Assembly (NCBI RefSeq): GCF_000513095.1
Contig: NZ_BAUT01000003.1
Location: 1-64,000, forward strand
Length of the DNA: 64,000 nucleotides
DNA from: Halalkalibacter wakoensis JCM 9140
GTDB lineage: Bacteria; Bacillota; Bacilli; Bacillales; Bacillaceae_D
Direction of reading: 5' to 3'
Shown: positions 8,945-18,237 of the stretch, one piece after another
Layout: each line of letters starts with the position of its first letter
Position numbering within the stretch: the first letter of the stretch is position 1
Position numbers and translations under genes: made by a program
Notes under the pieces: model-generated
Told to the model about the DNA's origin: nothing
Database searches by the model: none
What the model saw: only the letters and a program-made list of their open reading frames with translations

Positions 8945-10711
8945 GGAGCCCAGATGATCATGCTTGCTGATTGGCATCCTGACATTTTGGAATTTATTAT
9001 TTCAAAAATGCAAAACCCGCGTATTCTTCGTTTCTTATTAGAGAATACACAAGACGATCACATTCAAAAGCTTGTAAAGGACAAGCTTTCCTTTACGCCT
9101 TTAACTTCTGTTGAAGAATCGATGTATCAAGGGATTTTGAACTATAAGACGATACCAGGTCAAGGTGGATTCGATCCGAAGGTTATTGAAGACGCGGAAG
9201 AAAAGCTACACATTGGTGGAACTTACTCAGTGAATAATGCTGAATTTTTAACAGGGGCAAATATATCTGTTTGTTTAACAAAGGAATTTATGGAAGCCGT
9301 TGAAAATGACGAAGAATACGCACTGCGTTTTCCTGATGTTGAAAATTATAATGATGAAGAAATGGCTATTTATAATGAAACATGGCATGAAGTTGGCGAT
9401 GTGCGTGAATGGCAAGAAAACGGGCATGGAGTTAGAACATATAGAATTATTAAAGCAAAAGAATTGTGGAACTTGATTAATATTTGTGCAACGTACAGTG
9501 CTGAACCAGGTATCTTCTTTATTGATAATGCAAATGACAAAACAAATGCAAAGGCCTATGGACAAAAGGTTGTTGCAACAAATCCATGTGGAGAACAGCC
9601 GCTAGCACCATATTCAGTTTGTAATCTTGCAGCGATTAACTTAGCAGAAATGGCTAACAAAGAAACAAAACAAGTCGATTTTGACAAGTTAAAGAAAACG
9701 GTTGAGGTCGGTGTACGTATGCAAGACAACGTCATTGATGCAACCCCTTATTTCTTAGAACAAAACACAAAACAAGCAAAAGGGGAGCGCCGCGTAGGGT
9801 TAGGTGTTATGGGGCTTCATGACCTTCTTATCTATTGTGAGTCTGTTTACGGTTCAGAAGAAGGAAATGATTTAGTTGACCAAGTATTTGAAACGATTGC
9901 CACTACAGCTTATCGAACGAGTATTGAACTGGCAAAAGAGAAAGGAAGTTTTCCTTTCCTTGTAGGTGCTACAGAGGATGAAACGATAAAGCTACGTAAC
10001 TCCTTTATTAATACTGGATATATGAAGTCAATGCCTGAAGATATTCGTCAAGGAATTCTTGAGCATGGAATTCGTAATTCTCACTTATTAACGGTAGCTC
10101 CAACAGGAAGTACAGGTACAATGGTCGGAGTTTCAACAGGTCTAGAACCATATTTCTCCTTTTCTTATTTCCGTAGTGGACGTCTTGGAAAGTTCATTGA
10201 AGTAAAAGCTGGCATTGTCGAAGAGTATTTACAACAAAATCCAGAAGCAAGTGCAGAGCAATTACCGGAATGGTTTATTTCAACAATGGAACTGCCTCCA
10301 GAAGCTCATGCGGATGTACAATGTATTATCCAACGTTGGGTAGATAGTTCCCTTTCGAAAACGGTGAATGCGCCTCGTGGTTACACAGTTGAACAGGTTC
10401 AAGCAGTGTATGAACGCTTGTACAGAGGTGGAGCAAAAGGCGGAACTGTCTATGTTGATGGAAGTCGCGATGCACAAGTTCTTTCACTAAAAGCTGAAGA
10501 AAACAACTTTGATCATGACGTAACGTCAAAAGCAGAAGCGAATAACAAAGTTGTTTTAATTGATACGATATCTGAAATTAGATCAACGAATGTTACGATT
10601 GGATCTGAAGTTGGGAATACGTGTCCAGTTTGTCGAGAAGGAAAAGTGGAAGATCTTGGTGGATGTAACACTTGTACAAGTTGTGGCGCACAATTAAAGT
10701 GTGGCTTGTAG
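8945..10711 (+). CDS. nrdJ: Adenosylcobalamin-dependent (class II) ribonucleotide reductase, exon 2
   Basis: 588 codons that continue exon 1 after splicing. Translation cannot begin at GGA 8945 on its own; the first ATG at 8954 would yield a fragment without the N-terminal third. Seen: GAQMIMLADWHPDI, the catalytic NPCGEQPLAPYSVCNLAA, RRVGLGVMGLHDLL, APTGSTGTMVGVSTGLEP, and a C-terminal zinc-ribbon-like CPVC...CNTCTSCG tail typical of NrdJ. The gene is followed by a strong terminator, so it is monocistronic. Confidence 0.92.
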   Translation, partial: GAQMIMLADWHPDILEFIISKMQNPRILRFLLENTQDDHIQKLVKDKLSFTPLTSVEESMYQGILNYKTIPGQGGFDPKVIEDAEEKLHIGGTYSVNNAEFLTGANISVCLTKEFMEAVENDEEYALRFPDVENYNDEEMAIYNETWHEVGDVREWQENGHGVRTYRIIKAKELWNLINICATYSAEPGIFFIDNANDKTNAKAYGQKVVATNPCGEQPLAPYSVCNLAAINLAEMANKETKQVDFDKLKKTVEVGVRMQDNVIDATPYFLEQNTKQAKGERRVGLGVMGLHDLLIYCESVYGSEEGNDLVDQVFETIATTAYRTSIELAKEKGSFPFLVGATEDETIKLRNSFINTGYMKSMPEDIRQGILEHGIRNSHLLTVAPTGSTGTMVGVSTGLEPYFSFSYFRSGRLGKFIEVKAGIVEEYLQQNPEASAEQLPEWFISTMELPPEAHADVQCIIQRWVDSSLSKTVNAPRGYTVEQVQAVYERLYRGGAKGGTVYVDGSRDAQVLSLKAEENNFDHDVTSKAEANNKVVLIDTISEIRSTNVTIGSEVGNTCPVCREGKVEDLGGCNTCTSCGAQLKCGL

Positions 10712-10723
10712 AATAAAATAAAA

Positions 10724-10764
10724 AAGGTGTTCAAAGGTCAGAGAGACCATTGAACACCTTTTTT
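10724..10764 (+). terminator. Terminator of nrdJ
   Basis: Long stem GGTGTTCAA-AGGTC with its complement (10726-10739 and 10745-10758), ending in six T. The stop codon is 13 bases upstream. Confidence 0.9.
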
Positions 10765-10866
10765 CTATTTACTGACAGCGTGAAACCTATATATATGCAC
10801 AAACTATTTTGTAGTTATAACACGATTGAGATGAAACAATTACTGAAAAAACAGAGGTGTATATAG

Positions 10867-11892
10867 ATGAAGGAGTTCGAACCACAGCTTGTTTATATTG
10901 AGCCGGGCGCTCTTGAATATCCTTTAGGGCGTGAGTTGAAAGAAAAGTTTGAAAAAAAAGGCGTCGAAATTAGGGAGACTACTTCCCATAATCAAGTTCG
11001 TAACATACCGGGTAAGAATGAATTGCAACAATATCGCAATGCCAAATCAACACTAGTTATAGGCGTTCGTAAAACATTGAAATTTGATACATCCAAGCCA
11101 TCAGCTGAATATGCTTTGCCTCTTGCTACAGGTTGCATGGGGCATTGTCATTACTGTTATTTACAAACAACATTAGGGAACAAACCGTATATCCGAACGT
11201 ATGTGAATTTAGAAGATATTTTTGAGGCTACCGACAAATATATTAAAGAAAGAGAACCGGAAATTACTCGTTTTGAAGCGGCCTGTACTTCAGATGTCGT
11301 GGGATTAGATCACCTAACCCATTCCTTAAAAAAAACCATCGAGCATATTGGGCAAACAGATCTAGGAAGATTACGATTTGTGACAAAATATCATCATGTT
11401 GATCATTTATTGGATGCAAAACATAATGGCAACACAAGATTTCGATTTAGCGTAAACTCTGATCACGTTATAAAGCATTTTGAACCAGGAACCTCTTCGT
11501 TTTTAGAACGTATCGAAGCAGCCGGCAAGGTTGCAAAAGCTGATTATCCGTTAGGCTTTATCGTAGCTCCCCTGATCCTACATGAAAATTGGAAAGAAGG
11601 ATATTACGACTTATTTGAACGATTAGAGGCCATTTTACCAGCCTATGCGAAAAAAGATTTAACGTTTGAATTGATTCAACATCGCTTTACAAAAACAGCG
11701 AAAAATATCATTCAAAAACGTTACCCAAAATCGAAACTAGAAATGAATGAAGAAGAAAGAAAATATAAATGGGGAAGATACGGAAGAGGAAAATATGTAT
11801 ATAAAGATGAACAGGCTGGGGAATTAAAAGAAACAATCCAAACGTATATTGATCGCTTTTTCCCAGAAGCAAAAATGGAATACTTCACATAA
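10867..11892 (+). CDS. splB: Spore photoproduct lyase
   Basis: 341 residues. A radical-SAM enzyme that reverses the spore photoproduct (a methylene-bridged thymine dimer) during germination. The iron-sulfur motif is CMGHCHYC (Cys90, Cys94, Cys97), the CX3CX2C form of this family, and the essential H-donor cysteine is Cys140 in AACTSDVVG. The length matches B. subtilis SplB. The usual upstream splA is absent. The gene stands alone and confirms an endospore former. Confidence 0.96.
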   Translation: MKEFEPQLVYIEPGALEYPLGRELKEKFEKKGVEIRETTSHNQVRNIPGKNELQQYRNAKSTLVIGVRKTLKFDTSKPSAEYALPLATGCMGHCHYCYLQTTLGNKPYIRTYVNLEDIFEATDKYIKEREPEITRFEAACTSDVVGLDHLTHSLKKTIEHIGQTDLGRLRFVTKYHHVDHLLDAKHNGNTRFRFSVNSDHVIKHFEPGTSSFLERIEAAGKVAKADYPLGFIVAPLILHENWKEGYYDLFERLEAILPAYAKKDLTFELIQHRFTKTAKNIIQKRYPKSKLEMNEEERKYKWGRYGRGKYVYKDEQAGELKETIQTYIDRFFPEAKMEYFT

Positions 11893-12035
11893 AAATAAGC
11901 AAGACATTGTCCTCTCCTTCTATTTTGTTGTACAATAAATGGTGTTGCACTTTTTTATAACAATGAGAATAGACTAAAAGATAAAGATGCACGGAAGGTC
12001 ATAAAGAGTGATGACCAATAAATGGAGGGGACATC

Positions 12036-12461
12036 ATGCCAACACCAAGTATGGAAGATTATTTAGAACGAATATATATGTTGATAGAGGAGAAAGGCTA
12101 TGCAAGGGTCTCCGATATCGCAGAGGCATTAGAAGTCCATCCATCTTCAGTAACAAAAATGGTTCAAAAGCTTGATAAAAGCGAATACTTAATTTATGAA
12201 CGATATCGTGGACTAGTACTGACAGCAAAAGGAAAAAAGATTGGAAAAAGACTTGTTTATCGTCATGAACTCTTGGAAGATTTTATGAGGCTTATCGGAG
12301 TGGATGATTCTCATATCTATCAAGATGTTGAGGGAATTGAGCATCATTTAAGTTGGGATGCCATTGACCGAATTGGTGATCTTGTACAATATTTTCAAGA
12401 AGATAAAGGCAGAGTTGTGGAGTTAAAAGAAGTTCAAAAACGAAATGAAGAAGAAGAGTGA
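12036..12461 (+). CDS. mntR: Manganese-responsive transcriptional regulator MntR
   Basis: 141 residues, DtxR family. An N-terminal winged helix ([22 protein letters not shown]) is followed by a dimerisation and metal domain. All expected ligands are present: Asp8, Glu11, His77, Glu99, Glu102 and His103. It represses manganese uptake when Mn is sufficient. The ATG follows GGAGGGGACATC. A putative target in this window is the MntR-like box at 61934, upstream of an Mn-type binding lipoprotein. Confidence 0.96.
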   Translation: MPTPSMEDYLERIYMLIEEKGYARVSDIAEALEVHPSSVTKMVQKLDKSEYLIYERYRGLVLTAKGKKIGKRLVYRHELLEDFMRLIGVDDSHIYQDVEGIEHHLSWDAIDRIGDLVQYFQEDKGRVVELKEVQKRNEEEE

Positions 12462-12509
12462 AAAAGCAATGGATAGTGCCATTTGGCCTTCCATTTGCTT
12501 TTTTTTTAT
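12461..12509 (+). terminator. Terminator of mntR
   Basis: Hairpin of AAAAAGCAATGGA (from 12461) with TCCATTTGCTTTTT (from 12490), one bulge, then a long T-run. It overlaps the mntR stop. Confidence 0.75.
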
Positions 12510-12576
12510 TATTTTTTAAATTTAAGAGTTGTCCCTGCTTCTATCCTTCATAAGGTTAAAAAGGGAGGCGATTACA

Positions 12577-13473
12577 ATGAAAGTTGATGGTGTTTTTGCT
12601 GGTGGAGGTGTAAAAGCCTTCGCATTTATTGGGGCTCTTCAAGTAATGGAAGAGAAAGGATATGAGTTTGATCGAATTGCTGCAACGAGTGCGGGATCCA
12701 TTATTGGTGCATTAATAAAAGTTGGGTATACGAGTGAAGAGATATATACTCTGCTTGATCAATTAGATTTAGAAATGTTTAAAGATGAACGTATGTCAAT
12801 ATTGCCCTTCACTCTTTCGAAGTGGTTGCTTTTATACTTTAAACTGGGAATCTACAAAGGAAATGCATTTGAATCATGGCTTAGGGATGTGCTAGCAGCT
12901 AAAGGAGTAAGAACGTTTGGGGACTTACCGAAAGGATCCTTAAAAATCATCGCCTCAGACTTAACGAAAGGAAAACTTCTTGTTTTGCCTGATGATTTAG
13001 AGAAATACGGAGTGATCCCAGAAAAGTTTCCTGTAGCTAGAGCCATTCGCATGAGTTGTAGCATTCCTTATTTTTTTGAACCAGTTAAAATTTATGATCG
13101 AGGAAGTGGTGGGAAACCTTCTTATATTGTTGATGGAGGTCTATTAAGTAATTTTCCGATGTGGTTATTTATGGATGGTAACCCAAAAAGGTGGAAAAAA
13201 CCTGCGATTGGGTTTCAATTAAAACCTGAATTAAGCGAAATGCCACCTAAGAAAATAAAAAATGCGGTGTCCATGTACCGAGCACTTTTCGAAACGATGG
13301 CATCTGCCCACGACCTTAAATACATTGATGAGGACCATGCAAAAAATATCGTTTTTATTCCTGTACTGAATGTGAAAGCAACAGACTTTGAGTTGTCGGA
13401 CGAACAAAAGGATAAACTGATTGTATTAGGAAGAGAGGAAACAAATCATTTCTTAAAAAAATGGTGCTATTAA
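12577..13473 (+). CDS. yqhO: Patatin-like phospholipase family protein
   Basis: 298 residues. The patatin oxyanion glycines GGGVKAFAFIGAL are at residues 9-21, the nucleophile Ser38 lies in ATSAGS (usually GTSAGS), and the Asp of the dyad is in VDGGLLSNFP. It may hydrolyse acyl lipids, but its substrate is unknown. The start at 12577 follows GGGAGGCGATTACA; the longer open frame begins in the mntR terminator region and is unlikely. The position matches yqhO in B. subtilis. Confidence 0.88.
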   Translation: MKVDGVFAGGGVKAFAFIGALQVMEEKGYEFDRIAATSAGSIIGALIKVGYTSEEIYTLLDQLDLEMFKDERMSILPFTLSKWLLLYFKLGIYKGNAFESWLRDVLAAKGVRTFGDLPKGSLKIIASDLTKGKLLVLPDDLEKYGVIPEKFPVARAIRMSCSIPYFFEPVKIYDRGSGGKPSYIVDGGLLSNFPMWLFMDGNPKRWKKPAIGFQLKPELSEMPPKKIKNAVSMYRALFETMASAHDLKYIDEDHAKNIVFIPVLNVKATDFELSDEQKDKLIVLGREETNHFLKKWCY

Positions 13474-13500
13474 TAGAAAACGTCTCTTTAGCTGCAAAAA

Positions 13501-13540
13501 AAGAAACGAGTCGCTTAAAAGAGCGCCCGTTTCTTTTTCT
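13501..13540. terminator. Bidirectional terminator between yqhO and yqhP
   Basis: AAGAAACG (13501-13508) pairs with CGTTTCTT (13528-13535), with an inner CGCTT/GAGCG helix. T-runs flank on both strands, serving the two convergent genes. Confidence 0.7.
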
Positions 13541-13913
13541 TGTTTTTCTTTCCTTCTATTACAGTAAGGTTGTGACCTTCACGGCGAGTTTTTGGCCTAG
13601 AGGGTTTTCTCTTCTCTTTTAAAGAAGAGCTTTTTGCCTTAAAAGTCGCTGGTGTGGAAGGAGATGGTTTTTGACTTGTTTTCTTTGCTTTCTTTAGCTG
13701 TGCACGACTTGGGCCTGTTTGTGTAGGAAATATTGGAGTTCCGTACTTACGAGCCATATACCAACGATAAGCTAGAAAAATAACAGCAACAAATCCAACT
13801 ATCATTAAAATTCTTGTTAAGAAACCAAGAGGATTAAAGATTAGCTCATATCCAAGTCCAATAACAGCGAAAAACAAAACGATCGGAATAATGTACGTCA
13901 TGATTGAACGCAT
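13515..13913 (-). CDS. yqhP: YqhP-like small membrane protein
   Basis: 132 residues. Two hydrophobic segments (residues about 4-25 and 32-50) are followed by a short linker and a long Lys/Arg/Ser/Pro-rich basic tail that ends KKNKKKKRALF. It is probably an inner-membrane protein with a cytoplasmic basic tail. It resembles B. subtilis YqhP by position and layout; function is unknown. The start follows GGAGGTGCAGACAA. Confidence 0.8.
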   Translation of the reverse strand: MRSIMTYIIPIVLFFAVIGLGYELIFNPLGFLTRILMIVGFVAVIFLAYRWYMARKYGTPIFPTQTGPSRAQLKKAKKTSQKPSPSTPATFKAKSSSLKEKRKPSRPKTRREGHNLTVIEGKKNKKKKRALF

Positions 13914-14397
13914 TTGTCTGCACCTCCAATTGAATTGACGATCAAAGGTTACACAATTTCGGCTGCTCGTCTGTCAAGTTTCCTAGCACCTTGCGTTTAG
14001 TATGAATACTTCTCGCAACTCTGATCAAACTAAAAAGACAATGATTGCTGGAACAAACCCGTAGCAGTAAATGGTACACACTTGTTCGTTTTGAAAATGT
14101 ATGTTGACGCCGTTTTTTCAAACGGACAAATAAAAGAGAGAAAATAACATGTAAGCAATGTTGCAACGAAAAATAGGATCTTTTTATAGATTTTATAATA
14201 TTAAGATCACAATAACTAGTAATTCTACAAAAAGGCCTCAAATTCCTCTATGGGAATACCTATGTCAACCATTTTAACAAAAATATGTTTCAGTATAGTA
14301 TACCCATTTTTTGTCGAATTCATTCTAAGTGGACAACCAAAAATCGGATGTTTTTCAACTTACTTATCGGACATACTAACGTATGGAGGTGGACAGT
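13914..14397. other. Intergenic stretch without a recognised gene
   Basis: About 480 bases between yqhP and yqhR. Reading both strands I see no conserved protein. A 99-codon minus-strand frame has odd composition and no ribosome site. A small GATCTT...AAGATC inverted repeat (14178-14208) surrounds a TATAAT. In B. subtilis yqhQ occupies this interval; no trace of it is visible. Confidence 0.5.
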
Positions 14398-14883
14398 TTG
14401 CAAAAACAATATGTTGAAAGAAACAAACAAGAGGAACAAATGTCTTTTGCAGCAAAAGTTGCGCTAATTGGTCTTTTCGGTGGGTTAATTTGGTCATTAA
14501 TCGGTTATTTTGCGTTTTATTTTCATTTCATTAGAGTTGGTCCTGCTCTAGCGTTAATGCCTTTTGTATTAGGGGACTGGAAAGATACGTACATTGGACA
14601 GCTTGTTGGGGTAGCCGTTATTTCTGTTCTATCAATTGGAGTGGCGTTTTTATATAAGTTAGTGTTGCAGAAAATAAATAAACTTTGGGCTGGAATAGGT
14701 TTTGGTCTTGTCCTTTGGGTGTTGGTATTTTATGTGCTAAATCCAATATTTCCAGGTTTAAAATCGGTTACTAATCTTGATCTGAACTCAATTATCACGT
14801 CTATATGTCTTTATGTCTTGTACGGTGCATTTATAGGGTATTCTATATCTTATGAATATGCAGAAAGACAAGAAAATGTTTAG
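14398..14883 (+). CDS. yqhR: YqhR-like integral membrane protein
   Basis: About 161 residues with four predicted membrane segments (around IGLFGGLIWSLIGYFAF, LVGVAVISVLSIGVAFLY, GIGFGLVLWVLVFYV and SICLYVLYGAFIGYSI). Function is unknown; assignment rests on position between yqhP and yqhT and on the topology. The ATG at 14383 overlaps its own Shine-Dalgarno GGAGGTGG, so the TTG at 14398, spaced 6 bases from it, is the better start. Confidence 0.8.
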   Translation: MQKQYVERNKQEEQMSFAAKVALIGLFGGLIWSLIGYFAFYFHFIRVGPALALMPFVLGDWKDTYIGQLVGVAVISVLSIGVAFLYKLVLQKINKLWAGIGFGLVLWVLVFYVLNPIFPGLKSVTNLDLNSIITSICLYVLYGAFIGYSISYEYAERQENV

Positions 14884-14977
14884 ACTTTCTCCTAATCTGT
14901 GTCGTGTTCACCAACGAATATGCTACAATGTTTTTGGTGAAAGAACGGCACAAATTAAGAGGAAAGAGGGATAGTTG

Positions 14978-16047
14978 ATGAACCGAATCGAAGCATTGCG
15001 TTCGAAATTGAATGAGCTAGAGGTCGACGGATTATTAATTACGAGCACATACAACAGACGATATATGACTCAATTTACAGGAACGGCTGGAGTAGCTATT
15101 GTTTCAAAGGAAAAAGCTATTTTTATAACTGATTTTCGTTACATGGAACAGGCAAGTGAACAGGCAAAGGGTTTTGAGATAGGTCAGCATACAGGTCCAA
15201 TATTTGAAGAAGTAGCCAAACAAGCAAAAGCACTTGGATTAAAAAAACTTGGATTCGAACAATCACATCTTACATATGAAGCACACCAAATCTACAGTAA
15301 ACAACTTGAACCCGTTACATTAGTCCCCGTTTCAGGTGTAATTGAAAGCATACGACTTATAAAAAGTGAAGAAGAAGTAAAGATCATTCAAGATGCAGCC
15401 AATATTGCCGATGCAGCGTTTGAACATATTACTTCCTTTATTCGCCCAGGTATAACGGAACTAGCAGTAGCAAATGAACTAGAATTCTTCATGAGAAGTC
15501 AAGGAGCGGCCAGCTCATCCTTTGATATAATCGTAGCGTCGGGTTACCGGTCTGCACTTCCACATGGCGTGGCAAGTGAGAAAGTAATTGAAAAAGGAGA
15601 ACTCGTAACTTTAGATTTTGGTGCTTACTATAAAGGGTATTGTTCAGATATCACAAGGACAGTTGCTGTTGGACAAATTAGTGATGAATTACAAACCATT
15701 TACAATACGGTTCTTCAAGCTCAACTTTTAGGGATGGAAGGAATCAAACCTGGAATGACAGGGAAAGAAGCAGATGCCTAACGAGGGATTATATTGCTGA
15801 AAAAGGTTTTGGTGAATACTTTGGTCACTCGACAGGTCATGGCCTTGGAATGGAAGTGCATGAAGGCCCGTCTCTTTCGTTAAAATCTACGACTGTTCTT
15901 GAGCCAGGAATGGTTGTGACAGTCGAACCAGGTATTTATATTGCAGGGGTTGGTGGAACAAGAATTGAGGATGATACGCTAATCACAAAAGACGGAAATC
16001 GATCGTTTACGCACTCGACAAAAGAATTATTATTTGTAGGTGAGTAA
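14978..16047 (+). pseudogene. yqhT: Xaa-Pro aminopeptidase (M24B), frame broken at about 15778
   Basis: A proline-specific N-terminal peptidase of the pita-bread fold, two-metal type. The first frame carries the N-terminal domain and the metal aspartates (LDFGAYYKGYCSDITRT) and ends at GKEADA (stop 15779). The second frame continues with LTRDYIAEKGFGEYFG, the metal histidine in STGHGLGMEVHEG, and the metal glutamates in VEPGIYIAG and TRIEDD. Adding one base in GCC|TAACG (15777-15780) joins them into a 356-residue protein of normal length. Every catalytic element is intact, so a sequencing error or very recent mutation is likely. It lies upstream of efp, as in B. subtilis. Confidence 0.9.
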
Positions 16048-16163
16048 CTAGAGATAGCTAGAAAAAGGACACGAAATTTGGAAGAAACTTTTACCAAGCT
16101 GTGGTATAGTAAGAATGGTTATTGAACGTCCAAGTTATGGATGGAAAGATGGAGGAATAAATC

Positions 16164-16721
16164 ATGATTTCTGTAAACGATTTTAAAACGGGTTTAACAA
16201 TCGAAGTGGACAATGGCATTTGGCAAGTAATGGATTTTCAACATGTAAAGCCAGGAAAAGGAGCGGCCTTCGTACGTTCGAAATTACGTAACCTTCGCAC
16301 GGGCTCCGTACAAGAAAAAACATTCCGTGCAGGGGAGAAAGTAGCAAAGGCTCACATCGAAAATCGCCGTATGTCTTATCTTTATGAAAGCGGAGATATG
16401 CATACATTTATGGACAATGAGTCATATGAACAAATTGAGTTGCCGTCAGCTCAAATTGAATATGAATTGAAATTTCTGAAAGAAAATATGGTCGTTCAAA
16501 TTATGACTTACCAAGGTGAAACGTTAGGGGTAGAAGTACCGAATACGGTTGAACTTGAGGTTACTGAAACAGAGCCAGGTATTAAAGGGGACACTGCTTC
16601 TGGTGGTACGAAACCGGCTACACTTGAAACAGGATTAACGGTTCAAGTTCCTTTCTTCATTAATCAAGGGGATGTGCTAATTATTGATACAAGAAGTAGC
16701 GCATACGTTTCACGCGCATAA
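16164..16721 (+). CDS. efp: Elongation factor P
   Basis: 185 residues, normal length. EF-P enters the ribosomal E site and relieves stalling at polyproline runs. The modified lysine is Lys32 in [11 protein letters not shown], the site carrying 5-aminopentanol in Bacillus. The three beta-barrel domains run to the C-terminal [17 protein letters not shown]. The ATG follows GGAGGAATAAATC. It precedes its own terminator. Confidence 0.97.
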   Translation: MISVNDFKTGLTIEVDNGIWQVMDFQHVKPGKGAAFVRSKLRNLRTGSVQEKTFRAGEKVAKAHIENRRMSYLYESGDMHTFMDNESYEQIELPSAQIEYELKFLKENMVVQIMTYQGETLGVEVPNTVELEVTETEPGIKGDTASGGTKPATLETGLTVQVPFFINQGDVLIIDTRSSAYVSRA

Positions 16722-16725
16722 CGAG

Positions 16726-16755
16726 ACTGTTGGGGATTCCCCAACAGTTTTTTTT
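16726..16755 (+). terminator. Terminator of efp
   Basis: Ten-base-pair stem ACTGTTGGGG/CCCCAACAGT (16726-16735 with 16739-16748), 3-base loop, then eight T. Confidence 0.92.
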
Positions 16756-16859
16756 AGATTTTCTAAGTAATTAAAAGGACAAAATCAAGAAGCGACTGAT
16801 AAAGGTGAAAACCAACCTTTTTCTGTGTGGCCAATAGAAAAGTAAATAGAGTCTTAATC

Positions 16860-16896
16860 ACCTTCTATGAGAAATCCATTCATAGAAGGTTTTTTA
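16860..16896 (+). terminator. Second intrinsic terminator between efp and yqhV
   Basis: Eleven-base-pair perfect stem ACCTTCTATGA with its complement (16860-16870 and 16880-16890) and a T-run. It sits 14 bases after the stop of a 24-codon open stretch (16771-16845) that has no start codon; no real gene is identified between the two terminators. Confidence 0.8.
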
Positions 16897-17008
16897 TTGC
16901 AAGCTTTTTCTTTTTTAGTACTCGCGATACGAAGCTCGTCTTTTTTGTTCTGAATAAGCTTGTTCCATCATAGGTTGTACAAAGTGAATATATTATTGGG
17001 GTGGAAGA

Positions 17009-17290
17009 ATGAAGACATGGTTCTATACGATAGAGATGACATTGCTTGTAATGGTAGGATTGCGGCTGATTTCTGGTCTTATTGAATTAACAGTTGCAGG
17101 TTTGATTTTAAAATTCAACAGCATTGAAAAAGCAATGGCGTTAAATGCAATGTTAGCAATCATTGGACCAACGATCTTTGTTACGTCCATTGCTTTAGGG
17201 CTAATTGGGATGTCGGATAAATTATCTATGTCTAAGTTTTTGTTTATAGGAGCTGGAGTTGCACTCATATTAATCGGAATTAGAAAGTAG
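17009..17290 (+). CDS. yqhV: YqhV family membrane protein (DUF2619)
   Basis: 93 residues with three hydrophobic helices (IEMTLLVMVGLRLISGLIEL, LNAMLAIIGPTIFVTSIALG, FLFIGAGVALILIGI). It has the position of yqhV between efp and spoIIIAA and may be co-transcribed with the spoIIIA genes. Molecular function is unknown. The ATG is preceded by GGGGTGGAAGA. Confidence 0.85.
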   Translation: MKTWFYTIEMTLLVMVGLRLISGLIELTVAGLILKFNSIEKAMALNAMLAIIGPTIFVTSIALGLIGMSDKLSMSKFLFIGAGVALILIGIRK

Positions 17291-17304
17291 AGGAGAGTTG
17301 GGTT

Positions 17305-18237
17305 ATGTTACGGGATATAGCATTCATTTTACCAGAATATATTCGAGGGATTATCAATCAATTAGACGTAACCATTGCTCAAAATGTTGAAGAAATACGC
17401 ATCCGTGTTGGTCGACCTCTTGAGGTAATCTCAGGAGGAAGGCCGCATTACCCACAAGCGAAAGGGACAAGTTACATCGTCAGAGCAGAGGATGCTAAGT
17501 ATTTGCTCAATCAACTTAGTCAGTATTCAATGTATGCATTTGAAGAAGAACTACGACGAGGGTTTATTACAATACAAGGTGGCCATAGAGTTGGGTTAGC
17601 TGGGAAAGTTGTACTTGATCGTGGACAGGTAAAAACATTACGAGATATAAGCTCTTTTAATATTCGAATCGCAAGACAAACGATTGGTGTAGCTGAACGC
17701 TTCATTTCACATTTATATGATAAAAGGTGGCTGAATACACTTTTTATCGGACCACCACAATCCGGTAAAACCACCATGCTTCGTGATGTGGCGAGGTTAA
17801 TTAGTCAAGGAATGCCTAGTCGAAATATTGCTCCGTTAAAGGTTGGAATTGTGGATGAACGTTCTGAAATTGCGGCAAGTATGAATGGTGTTCCACAACT
17901 TGATTTAGGTTCAAGAGTGGATGTACTCGATGGCTGCCCGAAAGCTGAAGGGATGATGATGTTAATTCGATCGATGAGTCCTGATGTGATTATCGTCGAT
18001 GAGATCGGAAGAGACGAGGATGTCGTTGCTGTTCAAGAAGCTCTTCATGCCGGGGTAAAAGTGATGACAACGGCTCATGGTTTTTCCGTAGAGGATGTCG
18101 AGCAACGTCCAGGGCTAAGAACGCTAATGGAAATTGGCATCTTTGAACGATGTGTGGAATTAACAAGAACCACTCGTGCCGGTGTCGTAAAAAGAATTCG
18201 GAATCAAAACCGTAAAGATGTGGTGAGTATACCGTGA
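17305..18237 (+). CDS. spoIIIAA: Stage III sporulation protein AA (AAA-type ATPase of the feeding-tube channel)
   Basis: 310 residues. Walker A is GPPQSGKTTMLRD near residue 150 and Walker B is DVIIVDEIGRDED near residue 230. It is a secretion-type ATPase made in the mother cell; it is thought to power the SpoIIIA-SpoIIQ complex that joins mother cell and forespore. First of eight genes in the standard order. Its stop overlaps the GTG start of spoIIIAB by 4 bases. Confidence 0.96.
   Translation: MLRDIAFILPEYIRGIINQLDVTIAQNVEEIRIRVGRPLEVISGGRPHYPQAKGTSYIVRAEDAKYLLNQLSQYSMYAFEEELRRGFITIQGGHRVGLAGKVVLDRGQVKTLRDISSFNIRIARQTIGVAERFISHLYDKRWLNTLFIGPPQSGKTTMLRDVARLISQGMPSRNIAPLKVGIVDERSEIAASMNGVPQLDLGSRVDVLDGCPKAEGMMMLIRSMSPDVIIVDEIGRDEDVVAVQEALHAGVKVMTTAHGFSVEDVEQRPGLRTLMEIGIFERCVELTRTTRAGVVKRIRNQNRKDVVSIP

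Noticed and set aside
8512-8954. nrdJ as a pseudogene
   Set aside because: The interruption has all core pairings of a group I intron and its removal restores the frame exactly.
13942-14241. A 99-codon minus-strand frame
   Set aside because: No ribosome site, odd Cys/Ser/Arg composition and no recognisable domain.
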